64,000 nt of DNA from JAJZGK01 sp035538795 (lineage in GTDB: Bacteria; Pseudomonadota; Alphaproteobacteria; Rhodospirillales; Magnetospirillaceae): NCBI GenBank assembly GCA_035538795.1, contig DATLJS010000035.1:124001-188000 (forward strand). Reading direction: 5' to 3'. How positions within the stretch are numbered: the stretch's first letter is position 1; each line of letters opens with the position of its first letter. The notes beneath the pieces were generated by a model that saw nothing but the letters and a program-made list of their open reading frames with translations, did not search any database and was not told where the DNA came from. A program made the position numbers and the translations under genes. Shown in pieces: positions 16,331-24,963 of this stretch.

Positions 16331-17737
16331 ATGGCAGCTTTTTCCCGGCAGGCCATAGATGGAGTTTTTGACGCCTGCATCATCGGCGGCGGCGTGGTCG
16401 GTTGCGCCATGGCCCGCAGGCTTACCCTGGAAGGGCTGCGCGTCATCCTTCTCGAACGCGCCCCGGATATTCTCGCCGGAGCCAGCAAAGCCAATAGCGC
16501 CATCCTTCACACAGGCTTCGACGCCCCTCCGGGCAGCGTCGAACTGGCCTGCATGCAGGCGGGTTACGCCGAATACCTGACGCTGATGGAGCCGATGAAT
16601 CTGCCCCTGCTGCGAACCGGCGCCCTGGTGGTCGCCTGGACGGAGCAGGAGGAACAGGCCTTGGACGCCATCCTGGCCCAGGCGCATCTCAACGGCGTCT
16701 CCGAAACTCGCCGCCTCGACATGCACGAATTGCGGCGGCGCGCGCCCCATCTGGCTCATCACGCCCTGGGCGCCGTCGAAGTGCCGGAAGAACATCTGAT
16801 CGACCCTTGGTCGGCTCCCCTGGGCTATCTGCGCCAAGCCGTGGACAACGGGGCGCAGGCGCTGTTCCGTGCGGAAGTTTCAGGCGGCCATTTCAACGGC
16901 GACACCTGGACCCTAGATACCTCGTGCGGACCGATCCATGCCGCCATGGTGGTCAATTGCGCCGGATTGTTCGGCGACCGGATCGAGGAAGCCTTGCTCG
17001 GCGCCAGCGATTTTCATATCCGCCCCCGCAAAGGCCAGTTCGTGGTCTTCGACAAGGCCGCGGCCGAATATGTCGGCCCGATTCTGCTGCCCGTGCCGTC
17101 GGCGCATACCAAGGGCATCGTCGTCACCCGCACCGTTTTCGGCAACGTTCTCGTCGGCCCCACGGCGGAAGAACAAGACGACCGCCTGCATGCCGCCGTC
17201 GATGGCGACACCCTGCACCTGCTGGCGGCAAGGCTGGTCGAGATGGTCCCGGCCTTGGCCGGAATGCCCGTTACCGCCACCTATGCCGGGCTGCGTCCGG
17301 CCACCGAGAAAAAGGAATACCGTATCCACCACCATGCCGACCGCAACATGGTGACCGTCGGCGGCATTCGCTCGACCGGCCTGACGGCGGCTCTCGGCAT
17401 CGCCCAGCACGTATTCAAGCTTGGCTGGAGCGAGCGCGCTCCGCTTACGCCCCTGTCGGAACCCATCTGTTTCCCCATGCCTAATCTGGCCGAGCATCTA
17501 CCCCGCCCCTGGCAAGGGGAAAGCTGCGGCGAAATCGTCTGCCATTGCGAGCGCGTCACGCGCAACGAGATCGAGGCCGCTCTGGCCGGTCCGCTGGCCG
17601 CCGGAAACCTGGGCGGGCTGAAACGCCGAACCCGGGCCTGCATGGGGCGCTGCCAAGGGTTCTATTGCACGGCCCGCGTTGCCGAACTGGCGCAGGGACG
17701 TCTCGACATTCCCCTGGCCGAGGAGCCCCGGTCATGA
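16331..17737 (+). CDS. GlpA-like FAD dehydrogenase with C-terminal [2Fe-2S] domain
   Basis: The 468-residue protein begins with a Rossmann FAD site (FDACIIGGGVVGCAMARRL) and a DAO-type fold resembling anaerobic glycerol-3-phosphate dehydrogenase (NSAILHTGFDAPPGS, CAGLFGDRIEE, RKGQFVVFDK, ATYAGLRPATEKKEY). A BFD-like [2Fe-2S] domain closes it, with VCHCERVTRNEIEAAL and ACMGRCQGFYC supplying four cysteines. It overlaps the next gene by ATGA. Glycerol-3-phosphate or an analogue is the likely substrate, with electrons passing to the partner oxidoreductase. The ribosome site is weak. Confidence 0.85.
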   Translation: MAAFSRQAIDGVFDACIIGGGVVGCAMARRLTLEGLRVILLERAPDILAGASKANSAILHTGFDAPPGSVELACMQAGYAEYLTLMEPMNLPLLRTGALVVAWTEQEEQALDAILAQAHLNGVSETRRLDMHELRRRAPHLAHHALGAVEVPEEHLIDPWSAPLGYLRQAVDNGAQALFRAEVSGGHFNGDTWTLDTSCGPIHAAMVVNCAGLFGDRIEEALLGASDFHIRPRKGQFVVFDKAAAEYVGPILLPVPSAHTKGIVVTRTVFGNVLVGPTAEEQDDRLHAAVDGDTLHLLAARLVEMVPALAGMPVTATYAGLRPATEKKEYRIHHHADRNMVTVGGIRSTGLTAALGIAQHVFKLGWSERAPLTPLSEPICFPMPNLAEHLPRPWQGESCGEIVCHCERVTRNEIEAALAGPLAAGNLGGLKRRTRACMGRCQGFYCTARVAELAQGRLDIPLAEEPRS

Positions 17738-18963
17738 GCCGCCACATTCAATGCGACGTCGCCGTCGTCGGCAGCGGTCCAGCCGGATTGAGCGCCGCCA
17801 TCGCCCTGCGCAAGGCCGGAATTTCCCATGTCGTCGTGCTGGAGCGGGAACAGCAGCCGGGCGGCGCGGTCCGGCATTGCGGCTCCTCCCCTTTCGGCAT
17901 GCGCGATTTCCATCGCGTCGACTTCGGACCGGCCTTTGCCCGCCGCATTGCCGCCATGGCAGGCGAAGCGGGAGTGGATATCCTGCTGGGCCACACCGTC
18001 ACACGGCTGAGTCCCGGCGGCGAAATGGACTTGGCCACGCCCGGCGGACCGGCCGTTTTACAGGCCAAACGAGTCATCCTTGCCACCGGCACGCGGGAAA
18101 CGCCGCGCTCGGCCCGGATGCTCTCCGGCTTGCGTCCGATCGGCGTGATGAACACCGGCGCCCTTCAGGCGATGATTTACCTGAAGGGCCTGTTTCCCTT
18201 TCGCCGTCCTTTGATCGTCGGCACCGAATTGGTGTCTTTTTCGGCTCTGTCCACGTGTCTGCGGCACGGTATTCGCCCAACCGCCATGGTCGAAAGCGCC
18301 TCTCGCTGCACCGCCCCGGAAATTTGCGCGATCCTCCCCAAGCTCTTTGGAGTTCCGTTGCTGCGCAATACCGTCCTTGAGGAAATCCTGGGACTGGACA
18401 AGGTCGAGGGCGCCAGGCTGCGCAGCGGAGAAAGCATGAGCGAGATCGCCTGCGACGGCATTTTGCTCACCGGACAGTTCCAGCCAGACGCCGCCTTGCT
18501 CAGAGGCTCTTGCGTGCCGCTGGACGGCTTGAGCGGCGGTCCGCAAATCGACCAATTGGGCCGCTGCCGCGATCCAGCCTATTTCGCCGCCGGCAACTTG
18601 TTGCGGCCTGTCGAAACCGGCGGCTGGGCATGGCGCGAAGGACGCACCGTCGGACGGCTTGTCGCCAAAGACCTGCAAAAAGGACTTCCCGCAGGCCGAG
18701 CTGTCGACGTGACATGCGGCGCCAACCTGAAATATGTCACGCCTCAACGCCTGAGCCTGCCCCTTGCGGACGGTTTTCAGTATCTGCAATTGCGTGTCGA
18801 ACGCCCTCAGCAGGGCGAGTTGATCGTCGAAGCCGACGGTCGGCGCATCTGGAGCCGCAAAGTCTCGTTGTTGCCCGAACGGCGCTGTCTGATCCCGCTT
18901 TCCGCACTCAGAATTCCCGCGTCCGCCGGCAGCCTTGCCGTTCATCTGCTTTCCGGGGAATGA
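17734..18963 (+). CDS. NAD(P)/FAD oxidoreductase, partner of the GlpA-like enzyme
   Basis: The 409-residue protein starts MSRHIQCDVAVVGSGPAGLSAAIAL, a dinucleotide-binding motif. It has a second segment ILATGTRETPRSARM and a late FAD loop (YFAAGNLLRPVETGGWAWREGRTVG), as in thioredoxin-reductase-like flavoproteins. About 95 C-terminal residues form an extra, probably beta-rich domain that I do not recognise. In Thermotoga and clostridia a similar oxidoreductase sits between a GlpA homologue and a DUF1667 protein, but no cysteine-rich DUF1667 is seen here. It is coupled at both ends by ATGA overlaps, so it works with the dehydrogenase and the kinase. Confidence 0.82.
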   Translation: MSRHIQCDVAVVGSGPAGLSAAIALRKAGISHVVVLEREQQPGGAVRHCGSSPFGMRDFHRVDFGPAFARRIAAMAGEAGVDILLGHTVTRLSPGGEMDLATPGGPAVLQAKRVILATGTRETPRSARMLSGLRPIGVMNTGALQAMIYLKGLFPFRRPLIVGTELVSFSALSTCLRHGIRPTAMVESASRCTAPEICAILPKLFGVPLLRNTVLEEILGLDKVEGARLRSGESMSEIACDGILLTGQFQPDAALLRGSCVPLDGLSGGPQIDQLGRCRDPAYFAAGNLLRPVETGGWAWREGRTVGRLVAKDLQKGLPAGRAVDVTCGANLKYVTPQRLSLPLADGFQYLQLRVERPQQGELIVEADGRRIWSRKVSLLPERRCLIPLSALRIPASAGSLAVHLLSGE

Positions 18964-20384
18964 CCATGCGGATTGGCGCCATCGATCAGGGAACCACTTC
19001 GACCCGGGCCATGCTGTGCAATCAGGCCGGTGACGTCGAGATTCTTTGTTCCCTACCGCACCGGCAATCTCATCCTCAATCCGAATGGGTGGAACACGAT
19101 CCCCTGGAACTGCTGGCCAATATCCAGACCTGCCTGGCCGCGCTGCCGGCGGTCGATGCCGTCGGCCTGACCAACCAGGGGGAAAGCTGCCTGGCCTGGG
19201 ACGCCGTGACCGGCGCCCCTCTGTCCCCGGTCATCGTCTGGCAGGACAACCGCACCGCGGCGGAAATCGCCGCCTTGCGCGCCGACGGTGCCGAATCCCT
19301 GACCCTGGAGCGGGCGGGACTGCCGCTCGACGCCTATTTTTCGGCGTCGAAACTGGCTTGGATCATCGGCAACCGTCCCGAAGCCGCCGACGCTTTGCGC
19401 CAGGGGCGGCTGCGCCTGGGGACGACCGACGCCTTTTTCCTCGACCGGCTGACTGGATGCTTCGCCACCGATCTGGCGACGGCCTCCCGGACGTCTCTGA
19501 TGAATCTGGAAACGGGAACCTGGGACGAGGATTTATGCCGTCTTTTCGGCGTCCCCGTGGAATGCCTGCCGGTCATCCGGCCAACCGCCGGTGAACTGGG
19601 CATGATCGGCGGCATTCCCCTCACCGCTTCGTTGGTGGATCAGCAGGCGGCGCTTTACGGCCACGGCTGCCGTACCCCCGGAGACGCCAAGATCACCTTC
19701 GGCACCGGCGCGTTCGCCTTGGCCGTCACCGAAAGCCGCATCCCGGCCGGTCCCGACGGACTTTTGCCCACCATCGCCTGGCAAGTGGGCGGCAAAGTCC
19801 TGCATGCTGTCGACGGCGGCGTTTACAATGCCGCCTCGGCCGTCGATTGGGCCGGACGGATGGGCCTTTTCTCCGACGTCCGGGAACTCGCCTCGTTTGC
19901 CGCCGCGCCGGCCATCACCCGCGATCTGGCCTTCGTCCCCGCTTTGTCCGGCCTGGCCTGCCCCCATTGGGATCGCCGGGGAGCGGCGGCCTGGATCGGC
20001 ATGAGCCTGGACACCAGCAAGGCCGATCTTTGTCAGGCGCTTCTCGAAGGCGTGGCCCTGCGCACCGCCGAAGTCATCCAGGCCATGGACGACAGAGTCC
20101 CCATTGTCGAAAGCCTGTCGGTGGATGGCGGCCTGTCCCGCTCACCCTATCTGATGCAGTTCCTGGCGGACGTGCTGGGACGCACGATCCGCACCAGCAG
20201 CTTCGACGAACTGACGGCCTTCGGCTGCGCCCAAATGGCCGCCACCGCCCTGGGGTGCGACCTGCCCCGGCCGAAAAGCGACAAGGTTTTCTATGATCCG
20301 CGCATCGGCCGGGACGAAGCCGATGCCTGGAAACGAAAATTCTCCGACGCAATCAGCCGTTGCCGGAATTGGCGGCAGATCTGA
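18960..20384 (+). CDS. FGGY kinase, glycerol-kinase-like, lacking the Arg83 equivalent
   Basis: The 474-residue protein is closest to GlpK: IDQGTTSTRAML at the phosphate loop, VEHDPLELLANIQ, VIVWQDNRTAAEI, LDAYFSASKLAWI, LVDQQAALYGHG, FGTGAFALA and SVDGGLSRSPYLMQF. Trp103, Tyr135, Asp245 and Phe270 of E. coli GlpK have matches. The glycerol-contact motif NQRET reads NQGES, so Arg83 is Gly while Glu84 stays. The substrate is therefore probably a three- or four-carbon polyol, perhaps not glycerol. It starts at an ATGA overlap (18960). The ATG two codons on is also possible. Its 3' end overlaps the convergent phosphoesterase gene. Confidence 0.85.
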   Translation: MTMRIGAIDQGTTSTRAMLCNQAGDVEILCSLPHRQSHPQSEWVEHDPLELLANIQTCLAALPAVDAVGLTNQGESCLAWDAVTGAPLSPVIVWQDNRTAAEIAALRADGAESLTLERAGLPLDAYFSASKLAWIIGNRPEAADALRQGRLRLGTTDAFFLDRLTGCFATDLATASRTSLMNLETGTWDEDLCRLFGVPVECLPVIRPTAGELGMIGGIPLTASLVDQQAALYGHGCRTPGDAKITFGTGAFALAVTESRIPAGPDGLLPTIAWQVGGKVLHAVDGGVYNAASAVDWAGRMGLFSDVRELASFAAAPAITRDLAFVPALSGLACPHWDRRGAAAWIGMSLDTSKADLCQALLEGVALRTAEVIQAMDDRVPIVESLSVDGGLSRSPYLMQFLADVLGRTIRTSSFDELTAFGCAQMAATALGCDLPRPKSDKVFYDPRIGRDEADAWKRKFSDAISRCRNWRQI

Positions 20385-21246
20385 TTTCGGCATGCTGAAA
20401 AGCCTCGACCATGCCTCCCGGCTTCAGATAGCCCCGGGGAGCCGAGGCCACCAAGGTTGTCCCAACCATGCTTTCATGCCGGTGATGGGTATGGCCATGC
20501 AGCCACCAATCGGGAGACCATTGCCGGATCCGGGCTTCGAGATCGCTGGCGTAAGCCGGCTTTTGCGCTTCCGGGCGTTCGCCCAATCCCTCTCGGCAGG
20601 GAGCATGGTGCGTAACCACCAGAACGGAAGCTCGCGCCTCCTGCGCCTTCAGCCTGGGCAGAAGCTCCGCCAGCCAGGACAGGCTGCGGCGATGCTCGTC
20701 CAACGCGTCCTGAGGTGAAAACCATCTGTCTTTCCGGCTGATGCTGCGGTGGTCGGTCATGATCGAGGCCGACCGCGCCATCGCCCCGTCCTGGTCGCCC
20801 AGCAAGGCGTAGTCGCTCCACAAGGTGCAGCCGAACACAAGTAACTGGCTGTCGCCCAGCCACAAGCGAACCCAGTCCCGGTCCAGAAAAATCACCCGGC
20901 CGTCGGTCGCCCAGGCGGCTTCTTTCAGGGCGGTCCGCAGTTCGTCGAAATCGTGGCCGTAATATTCATGGTTCCCCGCCACATAGACGACGGGACAGCC
21001 GAGATAAGCCGACACGCTGTCGGCATAGGCGATGCCTTCCAGGCCGGTGGCAACGTCTCCGGCCAGCACCATCAATTGCACACCGGCAACGTCCTTCAGC
21101 AAAGGTCCGGCTTCGGGATGCCCCGGCAACGCCTTCCGCTCGGCGACCAATCGCTTCCATTCCGGCGTCACCAGTTTGGGCGGCTCGAATTCAAGATGCA
21201 GATCGCTCATATGAGCGATGCGGATTGGCGGCGAAGAGCGGTCCAT
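20353..21246 (-). CDS. Calcineurin-like metallophosphoesterase
   Basis: The 297-residue protein has the ordered metal motifs of the family: HMSDLHLEF, LAGDVATG, VAGNHEYYG, VVTHHAP and LHGHTHHRHES. All five are complete, so it should be an active phosphoesterase with two metals. The substrate is unknown. An in-frame GTG at 21255 could start it three codons earlier. Its end overlaps the kinase gene by 32 bases tail-to-tail. Confidence 0.88.
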   Translation of the reverse strand: MDRSSPPIRIAHMSDLHLEFEPPKLVTPEWKRLVAERKALPGHPEAGPLLKDVAGVQLMVLAGDVATGLEGIAYADSVSAYLGCPVVYVAGNHEYYGHDFDELRTALKEAAWATDGRVIFLDRDWVRLWLGDSQLLVFGCTLWSDYALLGDQDGAMARSASIMTDHRSISRKDRWFSPQDALDEHRRSLSWLAELLPRLKAQEARASVLVVTHHAPCREGLGERPEAQKPAYASDLEARIRQWSPDWWLHGHTHHRHESMVGTTLVASAPRGYLKPGGMVEAFQHAEIRSAANSGNG

Positions 21247-21407
21247 AATCACCAATGATCCGCCGCCCGGCTGTCGGCGTCAACGCCTGGGACATGGGGA
21301 AAAGCCGCATTTTTCCTAGGTATTCCCAGCGAAGCGGCCAAACGAACAGGCTTCCGGATGGCACAGTTTTTGATAAGCTGAACAGACCACTCCGGACGGA
21401 GAGTTGA

Positions 21408-22469
21408 ATGGGCAACAGACGCCCAAGGAACGAGCAGAATGCCCCCCAGCCCCGCCCAAACGATGGGCAGCGGCGCATTCTGGCCGCCGCCGCCAATGGC
21501 GTCGTCGACTTCATCGGCGCCCAGGGCGGCGATGCCGAGAAAATCTTCGCCGCCAGCGGTGTCGATGCCGCCTGCCTTGACGATCCGGTGGCTCCGCTGG
21601 CTCTTTCGTCCTTCGTCGCCATGATGGAGGAATCCTCCCGGCAAACCCGCAACGACAATTTCGGCCTGTGGTACGGCCACCAGTTTCAGCCGGAAATGCA
21701 GGGCGTGCTGGGCGACGTGGTGCTGGCCGCCCCCACCGTCGGATCGGCCTTGGCCAACATGGCCGAGATGTTTCCCTATCACCAGCATGCCACCGATTGC
21801 CGCTTCGCCAAGGAAAACGGCCTGCTGCGCATGGAATACCGCATTCTCGATCCCAGCGTGCTGCATCGCCGCCAGGATGCCGAATTGACCCTGGGCATGG
21901 TGCTGAACGTCTGCCGCCGCGGCCTGGGTTCGCACTGGGTTCCCGAAAGGGTGGAGTTCGAACATCTCCGCCCCGAAGGCTGGCAAGCCCATGAACGTGC
22001 TTTCGGCGCCGAAGTCAGTTTCGGGCACCGCACCAACGCCTTGATTTTCCGCGACGAAGGTATGGACAAACGCATGCCCGGCACCGATCTTGACCGTTTT
22101 CAGGCGGCACGGCGACATATGCTGGACGTGGCCGGAGACGCCCGTTGCGGCGCCCCCAGCTTTGTCGAACAGGTGATGTCGGAGGTACGGGCCTGCCTTC
22201 AGGACGGCCCGCCCCATATCGAGGCGGTGGCCGAAGCTTTGCGCCTGCCCCGCTGGACCTTGCAGCGCCGGTTGGCCGAAGCCGGTCTGTCGTTTTCCGA
22301 TGTGGTGGAAAAAGTGCGGCGCGATCTGGCAGGGCTTTATGTCGGTCAACCGCATCTGCCGTTGTCCGAGATCGCCCTGGCCCTGGGCTATTCAGAACTC
22401 AGCGCCTTCACCCGCGCCTTCACCCGCTGGCACGGGCAGGCCCCCGCCAAATCCCGCCCCCGCGCCTGA
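21408..22469 (+). CDS. AraC-family transcriptional regulator (OruR/ArgR-like layout)
   Basis: The 353-residue protein has an N-terminal ligand domain of the Arabinose_bd type (SFVAMMEESSRQTRNDNFGLWYG, FPYHQHATDCRF). A C-terminal AraC HTH pair follows, with LRLPRWTLQRRLAEAGLSFSDVV and LPLSEIALALGYSELSAFTRAF. GGAGAG precedes the ATG. It is convergent with the putrescine operon, so it could control amine catabolism, or the direct repeats before eutA could be its targets. Neither is shown. Confidence 0.85.
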   Translation: MGNRRPRNEQNAPQPRPNDGQRRILAAAANGVVDFIGAQGGDAEKIFAASGVDAACLDDPVAPLALSSFVAMMEESSRQTRNDNFGLWYGHQFQPEMQGVLGDVVLAAPTVGSALANMAEMFPYHQHATDCRFAKENGLLRMEYRILDPSVLHRRQDAELTLGMVLNVCRRGLGSHWVPERVEFEHLRPEGWQAHERAFGAEVSFGHRTNALIFRDEGMDKRMPGTDLDRFQAARRHMLDVAGDARCGAPSFVEQVMSEVRACLQDGPPHIEAVAEALRLPRWTLQRRLAEAGLSFSDVVEKVRRDLAGLYVGQPHLPLSEIALALGYSELSAFTRAFTRWHGQAPAKSRPRA

Positions 22470-22506
22470 AATCGTCAGACGCGGGCGGCGGTCTTTGCCT
22501 TAAGGA

Positions 22507-23613
22507 CTAACGGCCCGTCTTGATGCGGGTCCACAAGCGCGAACGCAGGCGGTCCATGGCCGGCGAACCGACGTCGCCCTCGAACAGGGTCTTCATCACT
22601 TCAGGCGGCGGATAGATGGTGGGGTCGTTGGCGATTTCCGGATTGACGAATTTCAGAGCCGCCAAATTGCCGTTGCGACCGCCGATGGTGTTGGTCGTTT
22701 CGGCAATCACTTCCGGACGCAGGTTGTAATCGATCCACTGCAAGGCGGCGTCATAATGCGGCGCGCCGGCGGGAATGGTCAGGGCGTCGATATAGATCAG
22801 CGTGCCTTCCTTGGGGATCACGTAATCCACCGTGAAGTCCTTGCCGGCTTCGCGGGCACGCTTGGCGGCAATCTTGATATCGCTGGAATAACCGAAGGCA
22901 ATACAGGCATCGCCATTGGCCAGATCGTTGATGTAGCCCGAGGAATCAAACTTGCGCACATTGGCCCGCAGCTTGTAGAGCAGTTCGTAGGCCTTGTTCA
23001 GTTCGTCCGAATTTTCCGTGGTCGGATTGAAGCCCAGATAGTTCAGAGCCACGCTGAAGACATCTTGCGGCGAATCGATGATTTCGATGCCGCAATCCTT
23101 GAACTTCGACGCCCATTCCGGCTTGAACAGCAGATCGTAACTGTTGAGCGGCGCGTCCGGAGCGATGGCCTTGACCTTCTGCACGTTGATGGCGATGCCG
23201 TCGGTGCCGATGATCCAGGGCACGGCATATTCGTTGCCCTTGTCGAACTTGCCCATAATGTTGAGGATCGACGGATCCAGGTTGCCCCAGTTCTTCAGCT
23301 TGCTTTTGTCGATTTTCTGGTAAAGACCGGCCTTGATGTCGCGGGCCAGGAACGGGATCAGGGTCGGCACGGCGATGTCGTAGCCCGAGGCGCCGGCGGA
23401 CAGCTTGGCCTCCAGCGTTTCGTTGGCGTCGTACATGTCGTAGGTGACATGTATCCCGGTTTCCTTTTCAAAGCCGGGAATGACGTTGGGACCGATATAA
23501 TCGTTCCAGTTATAGATGTTCAGAGCCTTATCCTGGGCTTGAACGGTAACGGGCGCGGCGGCCAAAGCCAGCAGCGCGGCGGCAGCACAGAGTCCTAAGC
23601 ATCGTTTCGACAT
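22507..23613 (-). CDS. potF: Polyamine (putrescine) ABC transporter substrate-binding protein
   Basis: From ATG 23611-23613 (AGGGGAGC upstream) it is 368 residues with a signal peptide ending ALAAAPVTVQA. The family hallmarks are LNIYNWNDYIGPNVIPGFEKET, YDANETLEAKLSAGASGYD, DACIAFGYSSDI and YVIPKEGTLIYIDALTIPAGA. It is the last gene of the puuA-puuB-potF unit. The permease and ATPase genes are not in view. Spermidine as ligand cannot be excluded. Confidence 0.88.
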   Translation of the reverse strand: MSKRCLGLCAAAALLALAAAPVTVQAQDKALNIYNWNDYIGPNVIPGFEKETGIHVTYDMYDANETLEAKLSAGASGYDIAVPTLIPFLARDIKAGLYQKIDKSKLKNWGNLDPSILNIMGKFDKGNEYAVPWIIGTDGIAINVQKVKAIAPDAPLNSYDLLFKPEWASKFKDCGIEIIDSPQDVFSVALNYLGFNPTTENSDELNKAYELLYKLRANVRKFDSSGYINDLANGDACIAFGYSSDIKIAAKRAREAGKDFTVDYVIPKEGTLIYIDALTIPAGAPHYDAALQWIDYNLRPEVIAETTNTIGGRNGNLAALKFVNPEIANDPTIYPPPEVMKTLFEGDVGSPAMDRLRSRLWTRIKTGR

Positions 23614-23672
23614 ATGGGCTCCCCTTTGCGGCAACACGAAAAAGGTGTTCCGGACTGCTGCCCCCAGCAGCC

Positions 23673-24959
23673 TCAGATCCTGTCGCGCAGGGCGAACCAC
23701 AGCATCGCCAGGATATAAAGAGGGTACCGGAAACGGGTTCCCCCTGGAAAGGGCGGAGGGGCGATTTTCTGGAAAAGGTCAAACCGCTCCACAGTGCCGG
23801 TCATGGCCTCGGCCAGCAGTTTTCCGGCCAGGGTGGACATGATCACGCCTTCGCCCGAATAGCCGTGGGCGAAGAAGCGGTTTCCCATGCGCCCGAAATG
23901 CGGCAGCCGGGTCTTGGTCACCGACACCAGACCGCCCCAGGCGTAATCCGCGCGCACGCCTTTCAATTGCGGAAAAACGCGGGGCAAGTGCCTCATCACC
24001 GACGCCGCGATGTCTTGGGGGTGCGAGGGCGTATAGCGTTCGCCGCCGCTGAACAGCAGCCGTCTGTCGGCGCTGAGGCGGAAATAGTGCAGTGAGAACA
24101 GGGTGTCGGCCACGGCTCTGTCGTGGGGAATCAAAGCCTCGGCCCGGTCTCCCAAAGGCTCGGTGGCGGCGATATAGCTGCCCACCGGCATGATGCGCGC
24201 CGCCAGAAAGGGCTCCAGTCCGTCCACCAAGGCATCACAGGCGATGACCGCATGGCGGGCCGTCACCTTGCCCGAGGCGGTATCGACGGTGACTCGGGTT
24301 CCGTCGCCGATCTTGACCGCCGCCGACCCCTCGAACAGCCTTACCCCGGCTTTCTCCGCCGCGTCGGCCAGACCCAGCGTAAAGTTCAAGGGGTGCAGAT
24401 GCGCGCCTTTCTCATCGAGATAACCGCCACAATATAACGGCGAATCCACTTCCGAACGGATGCCTGAGGGCTGGAGCACCCGCACGTGCGGATAATCCAT
24501 GACCTCGGCCAGCAATTCGGCTTCCTCGCTCATCCACTCCAGATCTCGCTGGCGCACCGCCGCCGTCAGATGGCCCGTAGCCTTGAAGTCGCATGCGATG
24601 TCGTGACGGACGATCAGTTGCTCCATCAACCGCCGCCCTTCGGCCGTCAGTTGAAACAACGCCTTGGCCATATCGCGGCCATAAGTGGCCAACAATTGGC
24701 CCGGCGATTGCCGCAGGCCGGTGATCATTTGGCCGCCGTTGCGGCCCGACGCCCCCCAGCCGATACGCCCCGCCTCCAGCAAGATCACCGACAACCCGGC
24801 TTCGGCGGCGTGCAAAGCCGCGGAAAGCCCGGTGCAGCCGCCGCCGATGACCACCAGATCGGCGGCATGGGCCCCCTGCAGCAACGGCCGCTCCCCATGG
24901 GGAACGGCCGAAGCGACGTAATAGGAGTTCTGCATATTCAGCGTGGCATTGGCCAGCAC
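23673..24959 (-). CDS. puuB: Gamma-glutamylputrescine oxidase PuuB
   Basis: The 428-residue FAD protein (DAO fold) has ADLVVIGGGCTGLSAALHAAEAG, LLEAGRIGWGASGRNGGQ, HLHPLNFTLGL and GYSGEGVIMSTLAGKL, all typical of PuuB. It oxidises gamma-glutamylputrescine to the aminoaldehyde. A GTG start at 24957-24959, four bases after the puuA stop and with AAGG upstream, fits operon coupling. A later ATG (24935) is the alternative. A short hydrophobic C-terminus (YILAMLWFALRD) is visible. Confidence 0.87.
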   Translation of the reverse strand: MLANATLNMQNSYYVASAVPHGERPLLQGAHAADLVVIGGGCTGLSAALHAAEAGLSVILLEAGRIGWGASGRNGGQMITGLRQSPGQLLATYGRDMAKALFQLTAEGRRLMEQLIVRHDIACDFKATGHLTAAVRQRDLEWMSEEAELLAEVMDYPHVRVLQPSGIRSEVDSPLYCGGYLDEKGAHLHPLNFTLGLADAAEKAGVRLFEGSAAVKIGDGTRVTVDTASGKVTARHAVIACDALVDGLEPFLAARIMPVGSYIAATEPLGDRAEALIPHDRAVADTLFSLHYFRLSADRRLLFSGGERYTPSHPQDIAASVMRHLPRVFPQLKGVRADYAWGGLVSVTKTRLPHFGRMGNRFFAHGYSGEGVIMSTLAGKLLAEAMTGTVERFDLFQKIAPPPFPGGTRFRYPLYILAMLWFALRDRI

Positions 24960-24963
24960 GGGA

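Noticed and set aside
5974..20384. Ethanolamine microcompartment locus
   Set aside because: No shell proteins, EutE, EutG, EutD or EutT are present, only lyases, EutA and a permease.
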